Source of the DNA: JACOWB01 sp964373665
GTDB taxonomy: Archaea; Aenigmatarchaeota; Aenigmatarchaeia; CG10238-14; SCSR01
Assembly (NCBI GenBank): GCA_964373665.1
Contig: CAYJVM010000002.1
Location: forward strand, 9,383-73,382
Direction: 5' to 3'
Length of the DNA: 64,000 bases
Of the stretch, positions 1 to 9,395 are shown in pieces (position 1 is the first letter of the stretch; every line of letters starts with the position of its first letter). The notes below the pieces were generated by a model that was not told the origin of the DNA, ran no database searches, and saw nothing but the letters and a program-made list of their open reading frames with translations. Made by a program: the position numbers and the translations under genes.

Positions 1-378
1 AAAGGGAAGAAAATTCTGATCGCAGGCTTTGCCTTCAAAGGTGAGCCAGAGACAAATGATGTAAGGGACAGTCCAACACTCGACCTTCTCAGACATCTGA
101 AAGATTCTGGCGCTACTATAGTAGGCTATGACCCAGGTGTTGAGCCTTGGAAGATAAAGAGCTTTGATGTGGAGCATGTGGAGCATCTGCCTTTAGGCCT
201 AAAGGATGCGGACATTGCAATTTTCATGACGAACCACCACTCATTCAAAAATCTCTCAACAGAAGACACGTTTTCGGGGATGAATCTGGGGGCGATGGTC
301 TACGATGGTTGGAAACTATTCAACAAGCAGAACATAGAGAAGATCGGTCTCATTTACAGGGGTGTGGGTATTGGATAA
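1..378 (+). CDS. Nucleotide-sugar dehydrogenase, C-terminal part (5' truncated by window)
   Basis: The open frame enters from the left edge and ends at a TAA at 376-378. The visible 125 residues match the C-terminal substrate/NAD domain of the UDP-glucose/GDP-mannose dehydrogenase family: GFAFKGEPETNDVRDSP near the start is the family's K-G-x-x-D-x-R-x-S-P motif, followed by GYDPGV. Such enzymes oxidise a UDP-sugar to its uronic acid in the cytosol. The Rossmann domain and catalytic Cys are outside the window, so the substrate cannot be assigned. The next gene starts within its last 17 bases, which suggests translational coupling in the glycan operon. Confidence 0.85.
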   Translation, partial: KGKKILIAGFAFKGEPETNDVRDSPTLDLLRHLKDSGATIVGYDPGVEPWKIKSFDVEHVEHLPLGLKDADIAIFMTNHHSFKNLSTEDTFSGMNLGAMVYDGWKLFNKQNIEKIGLIYRGVGIG

Positions 379-1354
379 TGCGCTGGTTACAGGAGGATCC
401 GGATTTTTAGGGTCCCATCTTGTCGACAGGCTAGTTTCCATGGGTGTGAAGGTCAAGGCTTTGGACAACAACTGGCGAGGCACACCAAGGAATCTGATTG
501 ACGTCGCAGACAAGATTGAATTCATAGAAGCGGACATAAGGGACTATCCGAAAATCGAGCAGGCAGCAAAAGAAGTGGATATAATTTTTAATCTCGCGTC
601 AATACAAGGGACAAAATTCTTTTATATACATCCAGACCTAGTTACTGAAGTAGGGATTCTAGGAAACTTGAACATAGCCAGAGCCGCGATAAAGGAGAAT
701 GTTAGTAAGGTGGTCTTTACATCTTCCTCTGAAGTGTATGCCGATCCAGATGTAATCCCTACACCAGAGGATCATCCGCTGATAATACCGGACACAAGAA
801 ACCCGCGATGGGCATACTCAATGCAGAAGATTTTCGGCGAAAGCATCTTTCTTATGCATGAGAAGGATTTCGATTCCGTAATAATCCGCATCTTCAACAC
901 ATACGGTCCTAGGATGGGATGGAACCATGTCATCTCAGAATTCATCACAAGACTGGAGCTCGGCGAAAAGTTCACAATAGAAGGCACCGGAGACGAGACT
1001 AGGAGCTTCTGTTACGTGGATGACGCCATTGACGGGATAATTCTCGCATCAACAAAGGATGAAGGTAGAAATGAAGTATTCAACATCGGGCACCCTGAGG
1101 AAATGCACATTATTGATTTGATAAGTCACTTGGAAGAAATATCTGGAAAGAAAATAGACCCCACCTTCGTAGACAGGCCAGACGGAAGTCCTATCAGGAG
1201 ATCGCCGGACATAACTAAAGCAAAAAAACTTCTCGGCTTTAGCCCCAAAGTCGGAATACGCAAAGGGTTGGAGAAGACGTACGACTGGTACAAGCGAGAG
1301 ATTAATTGGTGCAAAGAGAACGAGAAGCAAGGCCAATACTCTTGGCTGAAATGA
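362..1354 (+). CDS. NAD-dependent sugar-nucleotide epimerase/dehydratase
   Basis: About 330 residues, usual for extended short-chain dehydrogenases acting on nucleotide sugars. Visible are the NAD-binding motif GGSGFLGS near residue 12, the SSSEVYAD segment and the catalytic Y-x-x-x-K as AYSMQK, with RIFNTYGPRM after it. The exact reaction (epimerisation, dehydration or decarboxylation) cannot be read from the motifs. The start is uncertain: GTG at 362 overlaps the upstream gene, while TTG at 371, behind the AGGGGTG at 358-364, is equally plausible and would shorten the protein by three residues. It lies directly before an FkbM methyltransferase in the same operon. Confidence 0.88.
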   Translation: MWVLDNALVTGGSGFLGSHLVDRLVSMGVKVKALDNNWRGTPRNLIDVADKIEFIEADIRDYPKIEQAAKEVDIIFNLASIQGTKFFYIHPDLVTEVGILGNLNIARAAIKENVSKVVFTSSSEVYADPDVIPTPEDHPLIIPDTRNPRWAYSMQKIFGESIFLMHEKDFDSVIIRIFNTYGPRMGWNHVISEFITRLELGEKFTIEGTGDETRSFCYVDDAIDGIILASTKDEGRNEVFNIGHPEEMHIIDLISHLEEISGKKIDPTFVDRPDGSPIRRSPDITKAKKLLGFSPKVGIRKGLEKTYDWYKREINWCKENEKQGQYSWLK

Positions 1355-1358
1355 TTCT

Positions 1359-2237
1359 ATGCGAAAATTCATTTTCCTTAGTGTAAAGAAAATCTTCAAA
1401 CCATTTCTAGGCAAGGGGTTGAGCAAATACATACCAACGTCGTTGATAAGACTCATCTACCGGGTGTCATTCTCTAAAATCCAACCTAGTGTGGCAAAAG
1501 TTGGAAACAACAAGATGGTAATCGACTCGATGGAAGCCTTCAGACTGGCACTGAACGAACAAGACGTAAGAGAGAAGCTGGAGACGGATTTCTTCAAGAA
1601 AGAGATAAAGAAGGGAATGACTGTTTTAGATCTCGGCGCCAACATGGGTTTCTACACTCTCTTGTTCGCTGAGCTGGTGGGTGGAAAAGGAAAGGTGTTT
1701 GCATTCGAGCCTGAACCCAACAACTTCTCCACTCTGGAGAAAAACGTACGTCTCAACGAATACAAAAACGTGGAGTTGGTAAAAAAAGCAGTATCTGACA
1801 AGGCGGGAGAAACTAAATTGCATCTTTCGAAAAGCATGGGTCGCCACAGGATCGATGTCCCAAATGATGCAGGCAGGTCAGTCACAATAAAGACCGTTAT
1901 TTTAGACGATTTTCTGAAAGGGCAAAAGATAGACTTGATAAAGATGGACATAGAGGGTGCTGAATATATGGCACTGAAAGGCATGAAAGACTTGCTACAA
2001 AGGAACAAGAACATCAAAATCGTCACAGAGTTCATGCCTCAAGCCTTAAGTGTGTTCGGCGTCAAGCCGGAAGAGTATTTGAGGTTCTTGATGAGCCATG
2101 GCTTTATACTTTACCACATAAACGAGAAGAAAAAGAAGATAGTGCCAGCAACGGTAGCGGAGATAATGGAAATCTGCGAAGAGTTGAAATATGTAAACAT
2201 CATGTGCAAGAGGCCGGTTAAGGACGGAATGCGATAG
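1359..2237 (+). CDS. FkbM family SAM-dependent methyltransferase
   Basis: A 292-residue class I methyltransferase. The SAM-binding motif I is VLDLGANMGFYT at about residue 90, followed by FEPEPNN and the FkbM signature DLIKMDIEGAEYMALKG. FkbM enzymes O-methylate sugars or polyketides; in this setting a glycan hydroxyl is the likely target. The first ~80 residues, basic and aromatic, may bind the acceptor. The ATG is preceded by ATGATTC, a weak ribosome-binding site resembling those before 6971 and 19696. A second FkbM gene lies at 19746-20564. Confidence 0.88.
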   Translation: MRKFIFLSVKKIFKPFLGKGLSKYIPTSLIRLIYRVSFSKIQPSVAKVGNNKMVIDSMEAFRLALNEQDVREKLETDFFKKEIKKGMTVLDLGANMGFYTLLFAELVGGKGKVFAFEPEPNNFSTLEKNVRLNEYKNVELVKKAVSDKAGETKLHLSKSMGRHRIDVPNDAGRSVTIKTVILDDFLKGQKIDLIKMDIEGAEYMALKGMKDLLQRNKNIKIVTEFMPQALSVFGVKPEEYLRFLMSHGFILYHINEKKKKIVPATVAEIMEICEELKYVNIMCKRPVKDGMR

Positions 2238-2301
2238 ACAAAAAGTCTTTAATACCTTTACCAACATATCCAAATACATGGCATTTGGTCAGGTAGTCTA
2301 A

Positions 2302-3948
2302 ATGAATATTCTAGGTATAACACATCCTATATCGTTCAACACTGCGGCCGCAATCCTTGTCGACGGGGAACTGGTTGCAACGGCAGAGGAAGAACGCTTC
2401 AACCGCATCAGATATTCGCCCAGAATGATACCCGAGAACGCGATAAAGTTCGTCTTGAAAAAGGCAAACCTGACAGAGACAGATATAGACATTGTTGCAC
2501 TAAGCCAGAACCCGGCAACACATTACATGAACTTCCCATTCAACTACTTAAAAGGGCTTGCCGCTAACAAGCACACACCGATACATGAAATCTATTGGTG
2601 GATGGAATGTGCAAGGATGGAACGGTATATTGAAAAATATCTCAAGGAAAAGTTCTCCAATGCAAGGATATATCGTGTTGCCCATCACTTGTCGCACATG
2701 GCCAGTTCCGTGCTGTTCTCAGGATTCAAGGACACGACCTTTCTGACCCTTGACGGAAGAGGCGAGTTTGAATCAGGACTTTTGGGAGAATTCAAGGCTG
2801 GAAAGCTGGATATTTTCCATTCTCTCAAAGTCCAGGAGAGCCTGGGTATACTTTACGAGGAGTTCACAGTGCTTGCCGGGTTCCGAAGGCATATGGATGA
2901 GGGGAAGGTAATGGGACTGGCTCCTTATGGGACTCCTATAGAATCGCTTTTCAATCTGGTGAAGATGGATAGGAGCCACAACATAAGGATCAATTGGAAA
3001 GCATTGAGGCGAGTTAGCGCCGGACAGCTTTCTAACGATCCGACAAAGGACAAACGTAAGGATTTAGCCGCAACGGGCCAATACTTGCTCGAAGACACGG
3101 CTCTAAAACTTGTGGAGATTTTGAAAGAGAATAGCGGTTCAAGAAATATATGTCTGGCTGGTGGAGTGGCATTGAACATAGACATGAACAGCAAGATTCT
3201 GAATTCCGGCAATTTTGACGACATATTCATACAGCCGGCGTCTTCCGATGCTGGATGCGCGCTAGGCGCGGCAGGCTATGCTTACTTTAAAGAAACAGGC
3301 AAACTACCAAGGCCTCCGATGGATCATGCATACTGGGGTGCTGAATACAGCGACAGCGAAATCAAAGCCACACTGGATAAACTGAAGATCAAGAATTACA
3401 CGCACCTAGACAGTTCTCAGATACCCGCGACGGCAGCGGAGCTGATAGCGAAGGGGAACATAATTGCATGGTTCCAGGGGAGATTCGAGCTTGGACCAAG
3501 AGCACTCGGAGCCAGAAGCTTTCTGGCAAATCCCGGCAAGGCAGACATGTGGAAAATCATGAACGATACAAAAGGAAGGGAATACTGGCGACCGCTCGCG
3601 CCGTCAATGCTTGAAGAGGATGCAGGAGACTTCCTAGAGAACTCACACGACTCCAAGTTCATGCTCCTGTCATTCAAGGTGAAGGAGGAAAAGAGGAAAC
3701 AGATACAAGCCGTGACACATGTGGATGGAACAACACGGCCGCAGACAGTCTCCAAAGGCACGAACAAAATCTACTGGTCCACAATCAAGGAAGTGGAAAA
3801 GATTACAGGAGTCCCGGTCGTCATCAATACCAGCCTGAACTTGAGGGGTGACCCCATAGCTAACACTCCGGAAGATTGCATCAGGACTTTCTTTGGTTCA
3901 GGCACCGACAATGCCGTGATAGGAAATTATTTGTTGAGCAAAATATGA
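2302..3948 (+). CDS. NodU/CmcH-type carbamoyltransferase
   Basis: The 548 residues fit the family length. These enzymes transfer a carbamoyl group from carbamoyl phosphate, via carbamoyl-AMP, to a sugar hydroxyl. The N-terminal half has the Kae1-like fold with the metal-binding HHLSH at residues 128-132 and TLDGRGEFESG after it; CLAGGVALNIDMN and DAGCALGAA lie in the middle. The C-terminal domain has the FELGPRALGARSFLANP and YWRPLAPSM motifs. A TATA-like TTTAATA near 2248 puts transcription start about 25 nt before the ATG. Its stop overlaps the next ATG (ATGA at 3945-3948). Confidence 0.93.
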   Translation: MNILGITHPISFNTAAAILVDGELVATAEEERFNRIRYSPRMIPENAIKFVLKKANLTETDIDIVALSQNPATHYMNFPFNYLKGLAANKHTPIHEIYWWMECARMERYIEKYLKEKFSNARIYRVAHHLSHMASSVLFSGFKDTTFLTLDGRGEFESGLLGEFKAGKLDIFHSLKVQESLGILYEEFTVLAGFRRHMDEGKVMGLAPYGTPIESLFNLVKMDRSHNIRINWKALRRVSAGQLSNDPTKDKRKDLAATGQYLLEDTALKLVEILKENSGSRNICLAGGVALNIDMNSKILNSGNFDDIFIQPASSDAGCALGAAGYAYFKETGKLPRPPMDHAYWGAEYSDSEIKATLDKLKIKNYTHLDSSQIPATAAELIAKGNIIAWFQGRFELGPRALGARSFLANPGKADMWKIMNDTKGREYWRPLAPSMLEEDAGDFLENSHDSKFMLLSFKVKEEKRKQIQAVTHVDGTTRPQTVSKGTNKIYWSTIKEVEKITGVPVVINTSLNLRGDPIANTPEDCIRTFFGSGTDNAVIGNYLLSKI

Positions 3949-4823
3949 AAAAGGAACCTCTAGTATCGCTGGTAATCCCGAGCTACAACGGGAAGGAGAT
4001 GACTGTAAAGCTGTTGGAGTCGCTCAAGAAAACTAGATACAATAATCTTGATGTTGTAGTAGTGGACAACGGCTCCGCCGATGGATGTTATGAGTATGTA
4101 AAGAAACATTTTCATCATGTCAAGGTATTGAAGCTTGAGGTAAATCAGGGATTTACAGGCGGTGCGAATTACGGGATTAAGAATACTGAAGGCGAGTACA
4201 TAGTCATGATGAACAACGACATGATACTGGATCCTGATTGGCTTACGGAACTTGTGAAAGTGGCGAATTCTGATAAAAGAATCGGGATAGTTGCAAGCGC
4301 ATTTTTGAATGATGACGGGACTATAGACAGGTTGGGGTATGTTGAAAGCGGGGGATTGGTGCTCAAGTTCAAACCATTACACAGGAATGCCGTATACAGA
4401 AACCAGTTCCCACCTGTGCTGCAAGTCGACCATGCTTTCGGGCTGGTGAAGAGAGAGGTGCTGGATAAAATAGGTGTGTTTGATGACAAGCACTTCATTT
4501 ATTGGGAAGACGTCGACTTGTGTTACCGCGCAAGAAAAGCTGGATTCACGACTGTGATAGCAACGCGCTCGAAAATCTTTCATAAAAAGTCTCAGACTAT
4601 GAAGCGCTTCCCATACATTAGAACATACCATTATCATAAGAATAAAATCCGTTTCATAATGAAGAACATGAGCATGCTTAGGAAGATAGTAAATATACCT
4701 TTGACTATATTGCAGTTGATTGGGGAAAGCATTGTGTTCGTCTTGAAAGGCGAATTCAGGAATTCGCTGGCAATATACAGAGCCATGATATGGAACATTA
4801 AGAATTTAAGGGACTATCTGTAA
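3945..4823 (+). CDS. Family 2 glycosyltransferase (rhamnosyltransferase-like)
   Basis: About 292 residues. The ATG at 3945 overlaps the preceding TGA as ATGA; a longer in-frame ATG exists upstream but lies wholly inside the carbamoyltransferase gene. GT2 hallmarks are SLVIPSYNG, VVVDNGSADG, the metal-binding MMNNDM in place of DxD, and WEDVDLCYRARKAG near residue 190, which carries the base-region acidic motif. The C-terminus is hydrophobic and probably membrane-associated. It would add one sugar from an NDP donor at the inner membrane face. Confidence 0.92.
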   Translation: MKKEPLVSLVIPSYNGKEMTVKLLESLKKTRYNNLDVVVVDNGSADGCYEYVKKHFHHVKVLKLEVNQGFTGGANYGIKNTEGEYIVMMNNDMILDPDWLTELVKVANSDKRIGIVASAFLNDDGTIDRLGYVESGGLVLKFKPLHRNAVYRNQFPPVLQVDHAFGLVKREVLDKIGVFDDKHFIYWEDVDLCYRARKAGFTTVIATRSKIFHKKSQTMKRFPYIRTYHYHKNKIRFIMKNMSMLRKIVNIPLTILQLIGESIVFVLKGEFRNSLAIYRAMIWNIKNLRDYL

Positions 4824-4824
4824 T

Positions 4825-4834
4825 GCTTAAATAC
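4825..4834 (+). promoter_or_regulatory. TATA box for the cytidylyltransferase gene
   Basis: GCTTAAATAC is centred 26 nt before the ATG at 4856. This is the archaeal spacing for a leaderless mRNA and supports 4856 over the ATG at 4823. Confidence 0.55.
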
Positions 4835-4855
4835 GTGAACAAAACCTTTGATAAT

Positions 4856-5620
4856 ATGAAAGTCGTTATTTGGTGCGGTGGCAGGGGTACGCGCTTGAAT
4901 GAGCTTACGGATATCGTACCCAAACCGATAATCCAAATAGGGGGCAAGCCTATACTCTGGCACCTAATGAAGACTTACTCTCATTTTGGATTCAAGGAAT
5001 TCGTTCTGTGCTTGGGATACAAGGGTGAAATGATCAAGGATTATTTCCTCAACTATCACCTTATAGCGAACGACTTTACCAAGTTACTAGGATCAAACTC
5101 ACCGCAGGTGCATTCGGAAGACACAGAAGAGTGGAAGATAACTTTTGCTGACACCGGACTGGATACACTGACCGGTGAGAGGTTATTGCGTGTAAAGAAA
5201 TTCGTAGAGGACGACGCCATCTTCATGGCCACTTATGGTGACGGACTTGCGAACGTCGACATCAAAGCGATGCTGGAGTTCCACAAAAAGACCGGAAAGA
5301 TAGCGACGATAACTGGAGGGCATCCATATTCAAAATGGGGAATGATAGAGACGGGTCCTAACAACATCGTCAAGTCATTCCGGCAAAAACCTGTCTTCAC
5401 CGATTACATCAACATAGGCTTTATGGTTTTCAACAAGGAAATTTTCGACTATCTCAAGACAGGTATCGAGATAGAGGAAGTTTTCATCGAGCTGGTTAAA
5501 CAAGGACAGGTTGCAATGTTTCGCCATGACGGTTTCTTCCATGCGATGGACACTTACAGGGATTTCCTTGAATTTAACCAGATGTGGAAGTCGAATAATG
5601 CGCCCTGGAAGATATGGTGA
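4856..5620 (+). CDS. rfbF: Glucose-1-phosphate cytidylyltransferase
   Basis: Makes CDP-glucose from CTP and glucose 1-phosphate, the entry to CDP-deoxysugars. The protein is 254 residues long. The nucleotidyltransferase signature is GGRGTRLNELTDIVPKP at residues ~8-24, followed by IGGKPILWH and the RfbF-typical GYKGEMIKDYFLNY. ATYGDGLANVD carries the metal-binding Asp. The start at 4856 is preferred because a TATA box lies 26 nt upstream and because family members begin MKVVIW-like. The usual partner, CDP-glucose 4,6-dehydratase, is not obviously identified here, although the two epimerase/dehydratase genes are candidates. Confidence 0.93.
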   Translation: MKVVIWCGGRGTRLNELTDIVPKPIIQIGGKPILWHLMKTYSHFGFKEFVLCLGYKGEMIKDYFLNYHLIANDFTKLLGSNSPQVHSEDTEEWKITFADTGLDTLTGERLLRVKKFVEDDAIFMATYGDGLANVDIKAMLEFHKKTGKIATITGGHPYSKWGMIETGPNNIVKSFRQKPVFTDYINIGFMVFNKEIFDYLKTGIEIEEVFIELVKQGQVAMFRHDGFFHAMDTYRDFLEFNQMWKSNNAPWKIW

Positions 5621-5621
5621 G

Positions 5622-6971
5622 CTATCCCAATCCCACACCGATGTATTTTACATCCTTACCGTCAAATATACTGGAATCTAACATTCTCCTACAGTCAACC
5701 ACGACAGGTGTCTTCATCCAAGCTTTCATCATGTCAGGAGTTAAAGACTTGAATTCTCCCCACTTGGTGACCAGAAGACACGCATCGCTTCCCTTAAGCG
5801 AGTTCTGCAAAGAATCCGAATAAATAACTTCATCTTTCAACAGTACCCTGGTGTTTTCCATTGCAACAGGGTCATATATCTTAACGTTCGCGCCCTTCTC
5901 CAACAGCATCCTGATTATCTCGATAGATGGCGAGCTTCTTATGTCGTCCGTATCGGGTTTGAATGCGGTGCCAAGGACCGTTATAGTCTTGCCACTCAAG
6001 TTTCCGATGGCATTCTCAAGTGCAATCACCATCTTCTTAGGCCTCTCGTTGTTTATGTCTATGATCGACTTTACCATCTTCGGATCAAGTCCAATGTCCT
6101 CAGCAAACTTGGCTAACGCCAAAATGTCCTTCGGCAAGCAAGATCCGCCGAAACCAGGTCCGGGAGAAATGTACGAAAGTATTCCTGGGAAAACCTTTGC
6201 ATTGCCTATCTTCGGCGACAGCCTGCCGTCGTGGTACAGTCCTTCCAACACTGGGTTCATATCCACTCCCACGCTTTCGCATATATCTGCAATCTCGTTG
6301 GAAAAAGATATCATCAAACCGAGGAAAGTGTTGTTGACGTACTTTATCATCTCTGCGGTCTCAAGGGTTGTAATTATCATCTTCGAATTGAAAGGATTGT
6401 AAAGCTCGTCCAAAGCTTCGCCACTCTTCTCGTCAAATGTCCCGACGACTATTCTATCGGGCTTGATAAAGTCTTCGAGTGCGTGGCCCTCGCGAAGGAA
6501 TTCAGGATTCACAGCAATCCCAAAATCTTCTCCTGCTTTCTTCCCAGACGTTCTTTCTAGAACAGGTATGATGAACTTTCTTGTCGTTGTCGGCACCACA
6601 GTACTCTTCACAACTATAGTGTGATAAGAATCCTTCGACTTGAGGATATTTCCTACTGCAGCCATAGCATCCTCTATCTGCGAAAGGTCTATCCTTCCAT
6701 CCTCACGTGAATAAGTACCGACGCACACCATCGTGACGTTGGTATTCTTTACCGCATGTTCAATATCGGAAGTTATCTGAAACTTGTTGTTCACTAGCTT
6801 TGCCAGAAAATCATCCAAGTTCTTTTCATGTATCGTCGATTTACCTTGCCTTATCAAATCAACCTTCTCTTTTGTCCTTTCGACGCATATGACATCGAAC
6901 CCCCTGTATGCCAGGCCGACTCCTGTGACCAATCCGGCATATCCTGCACCTATTATAGAAACTTTCACCAT
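5622..6971 (-). CDS. UDP-glucose/GDP-mannose 6-dehydrogenase
   Basis: Oxidises a nucleotide sugar (probably UDP-glucose) to the uronic acid with two NAD+. The 449 residues begin VKVSIIGAGYAGLVTG, the Rossmann motif. The catalytic Cys is in PGPGFGGSCLPKD at about residue 255, and TAFKPDTDDIRSSP forms the C-terminal domain motif. The start at 6971 lies 4 nt after the stop of the upstream gene, behind a GGATGAT ribosome site; a longer frame begins at 6986. It is co-transcribed with the UDP-glucuronate-decarboxylase-like gene, which would use its product. It faces the cytidylyltransferase gene with a single base between stops. Confidence 0.92.
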   Translation of the reverse strand: MVKVSIIGAGYAGLVTGVGLAYRGFDVICVERTKEKVDLIRQGKSTIHEKNLDDFLAKLVNNKFQITSDIEHAVKNTNVTMVCVGTYSREDGRIDLSQIEDAMAAVGNILKSKDSYHTIVVKSTVVPTTTRKFIIPVLERTSGKKAGEDFGIAVNPEFLREGHALEDFIKPDRIVVGTFDEKSGEALDELYNPFNSKMIITTLETAEMIKYVNNTFLGLMISFSNEIADICESVGVDMNPVLEGLYHDGRLSPKIGNAKVFPGILSYISPGPGFGGSCLPKDILALAKFAEDIGLDPKMVKSIIDINNERPKKMVIALENAIGNLSGKTITVLGTAFKPDTDDIRSSPSIEIIRMLLEKGANVKIYDPVAMENTRVLLKDEVIYSDSLQNSLKGSDACLLVTKWGEFKSLTPDMMKAWMKTPVVVDCRRMLDSSIFDGKDVKYIGVGLG

Positions 6972-6975
6972 GGAA

Positions 6976-8034
6976 TCATCCCGCACTCAAGACATGCTTG
7001 TACCAGTCTATCATTATTGATATCCCTCTATCCAAGCTAACTGATGGGGTATATCCAACCACACCTTTCAGTTTCCCCAAGTCTGGACACCTTCTCTGCG
7101 GATTATCGACAGTATAGTCCTTGTCTGAATGGACTCGAAATGTTACATCTACACCTTCTATCTTTCTCTGAACAAGTCTCGCAAGATCTAGCATGCTTAT
7201 CTCCTTGTCGTTTCCAACGTTAAACTCCTCTCCTTTGTAATCAGAAAGAAGAATTCTAAAGAATCCAATTATGGCGTCAGAGATGTAGCAAAAACTTCTT
7301 GTAGGCTTGCCGTCGCTGTAAAGCACTATCTCCTTATTCGTAATCGCTCCGCTCACAATGTCAGACACCACTCTTCCATCATTCGGCTTTATCCCAGGTC
7401 CGTAGACATTGAACGGCCTTGCTATATTGACAGGCAGCCCAAACTGGCGGAAGTAAGTCATGCACAGAGTTTCTCCCACTCTCTTCGACTCGTCATATGA
7501 CGCACGTGGACCCGTGCATGAGACATTTCCCCTATAATTTTCCTTCGTCGGTATCTTTTCTGGCGGAGGGTCTCCGTATATCTCGCTGCTGCTGAGATAA
7601 AGAAAACCTTTGGCGTTGTCAGATTTTGCTATGTCAAGCAGATTCTTAGTCCCGTAAACATTCACTAGAATTGTCTGTAACGGGTATTTCCTGTAGACGA
7701 TAGGCGACGCTATGCTTGCAGAATGAATTATGAAATCTACCTTCTCGCCTAAAGACAAAACCTCTGATATGTCACTTTGTATTACTTTCAAGTTCTCAGT
7801 TGTGATGAACTCTGGAATATCAGTATTGACTTTCCCGTCTATTACAATGACTCTGCAAGGTTTGGAAAAATAATTCTGGTTCAGGTACAAGAGCGTGTTG
7901 ACTAAATACTTGCCTATAAATCCGTATCCGCCAGCCACTAAGACAGTAGTTCCTTCAAATCGTCTGGCCAAATCCTTTATGTCTTCGCATATGGTTTTCA
8001 GGTCATTTGACACGATAGGATGGATGACATTCAT
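6976..8034 (-). CDS. NAD-dependent epimerase/dehydratase, UDP-glucuronate decarboxylase-like
   Basis: A 352-residue extended SDR. The NAD motif GGYGFIGKYL is at about residue 35, SSSEIYGDP follows, and the catalytic region is RASYDESKRVGET. The Y-D-E-x-K-R pattern is characteristic of UDP-xylose synthase relatives, which convert UDP-glucuronate to UDP-xylose. Pairing with the adjacent UDP-glucose dehydrogenase supports this, but a dTDP/CDP-glucose 4,6-dehydratase role is not excluded. The ~30 residues before the Rossmann fold are longer than usual. A TATA-like CTTAAAAG at 8058-8065 is about 27 nt before the ATG. Confidence 0.85.
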   Translation of the reverse strand: MNVIHPIVSNDLKTICEDIKDLARRFEGTTVLVAGGYGFIGKYLVNTLLYLNQNYFSKPCRVIVIDGKVNTDIPEFITTENLKVIQSDISEVLSLGEKVDFIIHSASIASPIVYRKYPLQTILVNVYGTKNLLDIAKSDNAKGFLYLSSSEIYGDPPPEKIPTKENYRGNVSCTGPRASYDESKRVGETLCMTYFRQFGLPVNIARPFNVYGPGIKPNDGRVVSDIVSGAITNKEIVLYSDGKPTRSFCYISDAIIGFFRILLSDYKGEEFNVGNDKEISMLDLARLVQRKIEGVDVTFRVHSDKDYTVDNPQRRCPDLGKLKGVVGYTPSVSLDRGISIMIDWYKHVLSAG

Positions 8035-8057
8035 ACAAACTTTTAAGGATTAAAATC

Positions 8058-8066
8058 TTTTAAGTT
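8058..8066 (-). promoter_or_regulatory. TATA box of the 8034-5622 operon
   Basis: On the minus strand ACTTAAAAG lies about 27 nt before the ATG at 8034, giving a leaderless transcript. The divergent gene has its own box, CTTTATAAAA, at 8082-8091. Confidence 0.5.
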
Positions 8067-8131
8067 TATGCATTATCGAAACTTTATAAAATCGAATCAT
8101 GCTTATGTATCTTATAAAAACGGAAGTAATT

Positions 8132-9394
8132 ATGTATCCAGAACACCATCTCGTAAAGAGTGGACATATAAGCAGATGCCAGGCTTGCAATTCTGATAAG
8201 TTGCATATGATCCTTGATCTAGGACATCAACCACTTTGTGACACTCTTCTGACAAAGGAAATGCTAAACGGCCCTGAGACGATGTTTCCATTGAGGATGC
8301 AATGGTGTGAAGAGTGCTCATTGGTGCAGATCGACTATTGCGTCGACGGCAATGTGGTTTATCATTCTAGTTATCCCTATAGGACAGGCATAACGAAGGA
8401 ACTTGTGGAATATCTTGAAGACATGAGCAAGTCACTTGTAGCCAAGTACGAATTGAATCCTGGTAATCTTGTGGTTGATATAGGGTCTAACGACGGTACG
8501 TTATTGAATGGGTTTAAGAAACAGGGAATGGAGGTCATTGGTGTCGAGCCGACTGATGTCGCCAAGATCGCAATAGAAAACGGCATTGAAACCATCCAAG
8601 AATTCTTCGACATCAAGTCTACTGAAAAAATAAAGGAGAAATACGACAGGGCATCATTGATAGTGGCGACGAACATGTTTGCGCACATGGCCACAATAGG
8701 AGAGGTCATCGTAGGAATAGAGAACCTATTGAAGGACGACGGTGTTTTCGTGTCTGAAACTCATTATTTGTTGGATGTCCTCCAAGGAGGACAGTTCGAT
8801 ACAATCTATCACGAGCATCTTAGGACATATTCCTTGAAATCGCTGATTAAGATTTTCAGCTATTATAACTTCACAGTCACCGATGTGGAAAGGGGGAACA
8901 GGTATGGCGGAAACATAAGAGTACATGTGACCAAAGGGAAAGGTAGGCCAGTCAATCCGAACGTGAACAACCTACTGGAGCTGGAAGAGAAATTCGGCCT
9001 TAGCGATTTGGAGACTTACAACAAATTCGCGGAGCGTGTGAAGAAAGCGAAGAAAGATTTCATGGATTTTATGATAAAGCTCAAAAATGAAGGCAAAAGC
9101 GTCGTTGGAAACTCATGTCCCGGTCGTTGCGTCACGTTGCTGAACTATTATGGCGTAGATAAGGAAATGTTGCCATACATAGCAGAGCAACCGACCTCCT
9201 TGAAATCGGGTCTGTACCTGCCAGGCAAGCACATACCTATTGTAAACAATGAAAGGCTAATAAAAGAACAGCCTGATTATGTGATTCTCCTGGCTTGGCA
9301 TTATGCGCAACCTATAATGGAACAGTTGAAAGCGAGAGGATTAAAGTCTAATTTTATAATACCATTGCCGGATTTCAAGGTTGTGAAGAATTAA
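8132..9394 (+). CDS. Sugar C-methyltransferase with N-terminal zinc-binding domain
   Basis: The 420-residue three-domain layout is that of TylC3/NovU-type C-methyltransferases. It has a zinc domain (CQACNSDKLHMILDLGHQPL, with further Cys in WCEECSLVQ), a central SAM fold (VVDIGSNDGTLL) and a C-terminal domain with YGGNIRVH and CPGRC. These enzymes add a branch methyl to a 4-keto nucleotide sugar. The ATG at 8132 is chosen because a TATA box at 8082-8091 predicts a transcript start near 8113, after the earlier ATGs at 8099 and 8105. With RfbF nearby, a branched CDP-sugar is a reasonable inference. Confidence 0.88.
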   Translation: MYPEHHLVKSGHISRCQACNSDKLHMILDLGHQPLCDTLLTKEMLNGPETMFPLRMQWCEECSLVQIDYCVDGNVVYHSSYPYRTGITKELVEYLEDMSKSLVAKYELNPGNLVVDIGSNDGTLLNGFKKQGMEVIGVEPTDVAKIAIENGIETIQEFFDIKSTEKIKEKYDRASLIVATNMFAHMATIGEVIVGIENLLKDDGVFVSETHYLLDVLQGGQFDTIYHEHLRTYSLKSLIKIFSYYNFTVTDVERGNRYGGNIRVHVTKGKGRPVNPNVNNLLELEEKFGLSDLETYNKFAERVKKAKKDFMDFMIKLKNEGKSVVGNSCPGRCVTLLNYYGVDKEMLPYIAEQPTSLKSGLYLPGKHIPIVNNERLIKEQPDYVILLAWHYAQPIMEQLKARGLKSNFIIPLPDFKVVKN

Positions 9395-9395
9395 C

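Noticed and set aside
1049..2279. Minus-strand open frames beneath the epimerase and FkbM genes
   Set aside because: They overlap strongly supported genes, show no domain, start signal or operon logic, and their residue patterns are complements of the real proteins.
5614..7040. Plus-strand frames of 69-183 residues over the UDP-glucose dehydrogenase
   Set aside because: They are antisense shadows of a gene with intact Rossmann and catalytic motifs.
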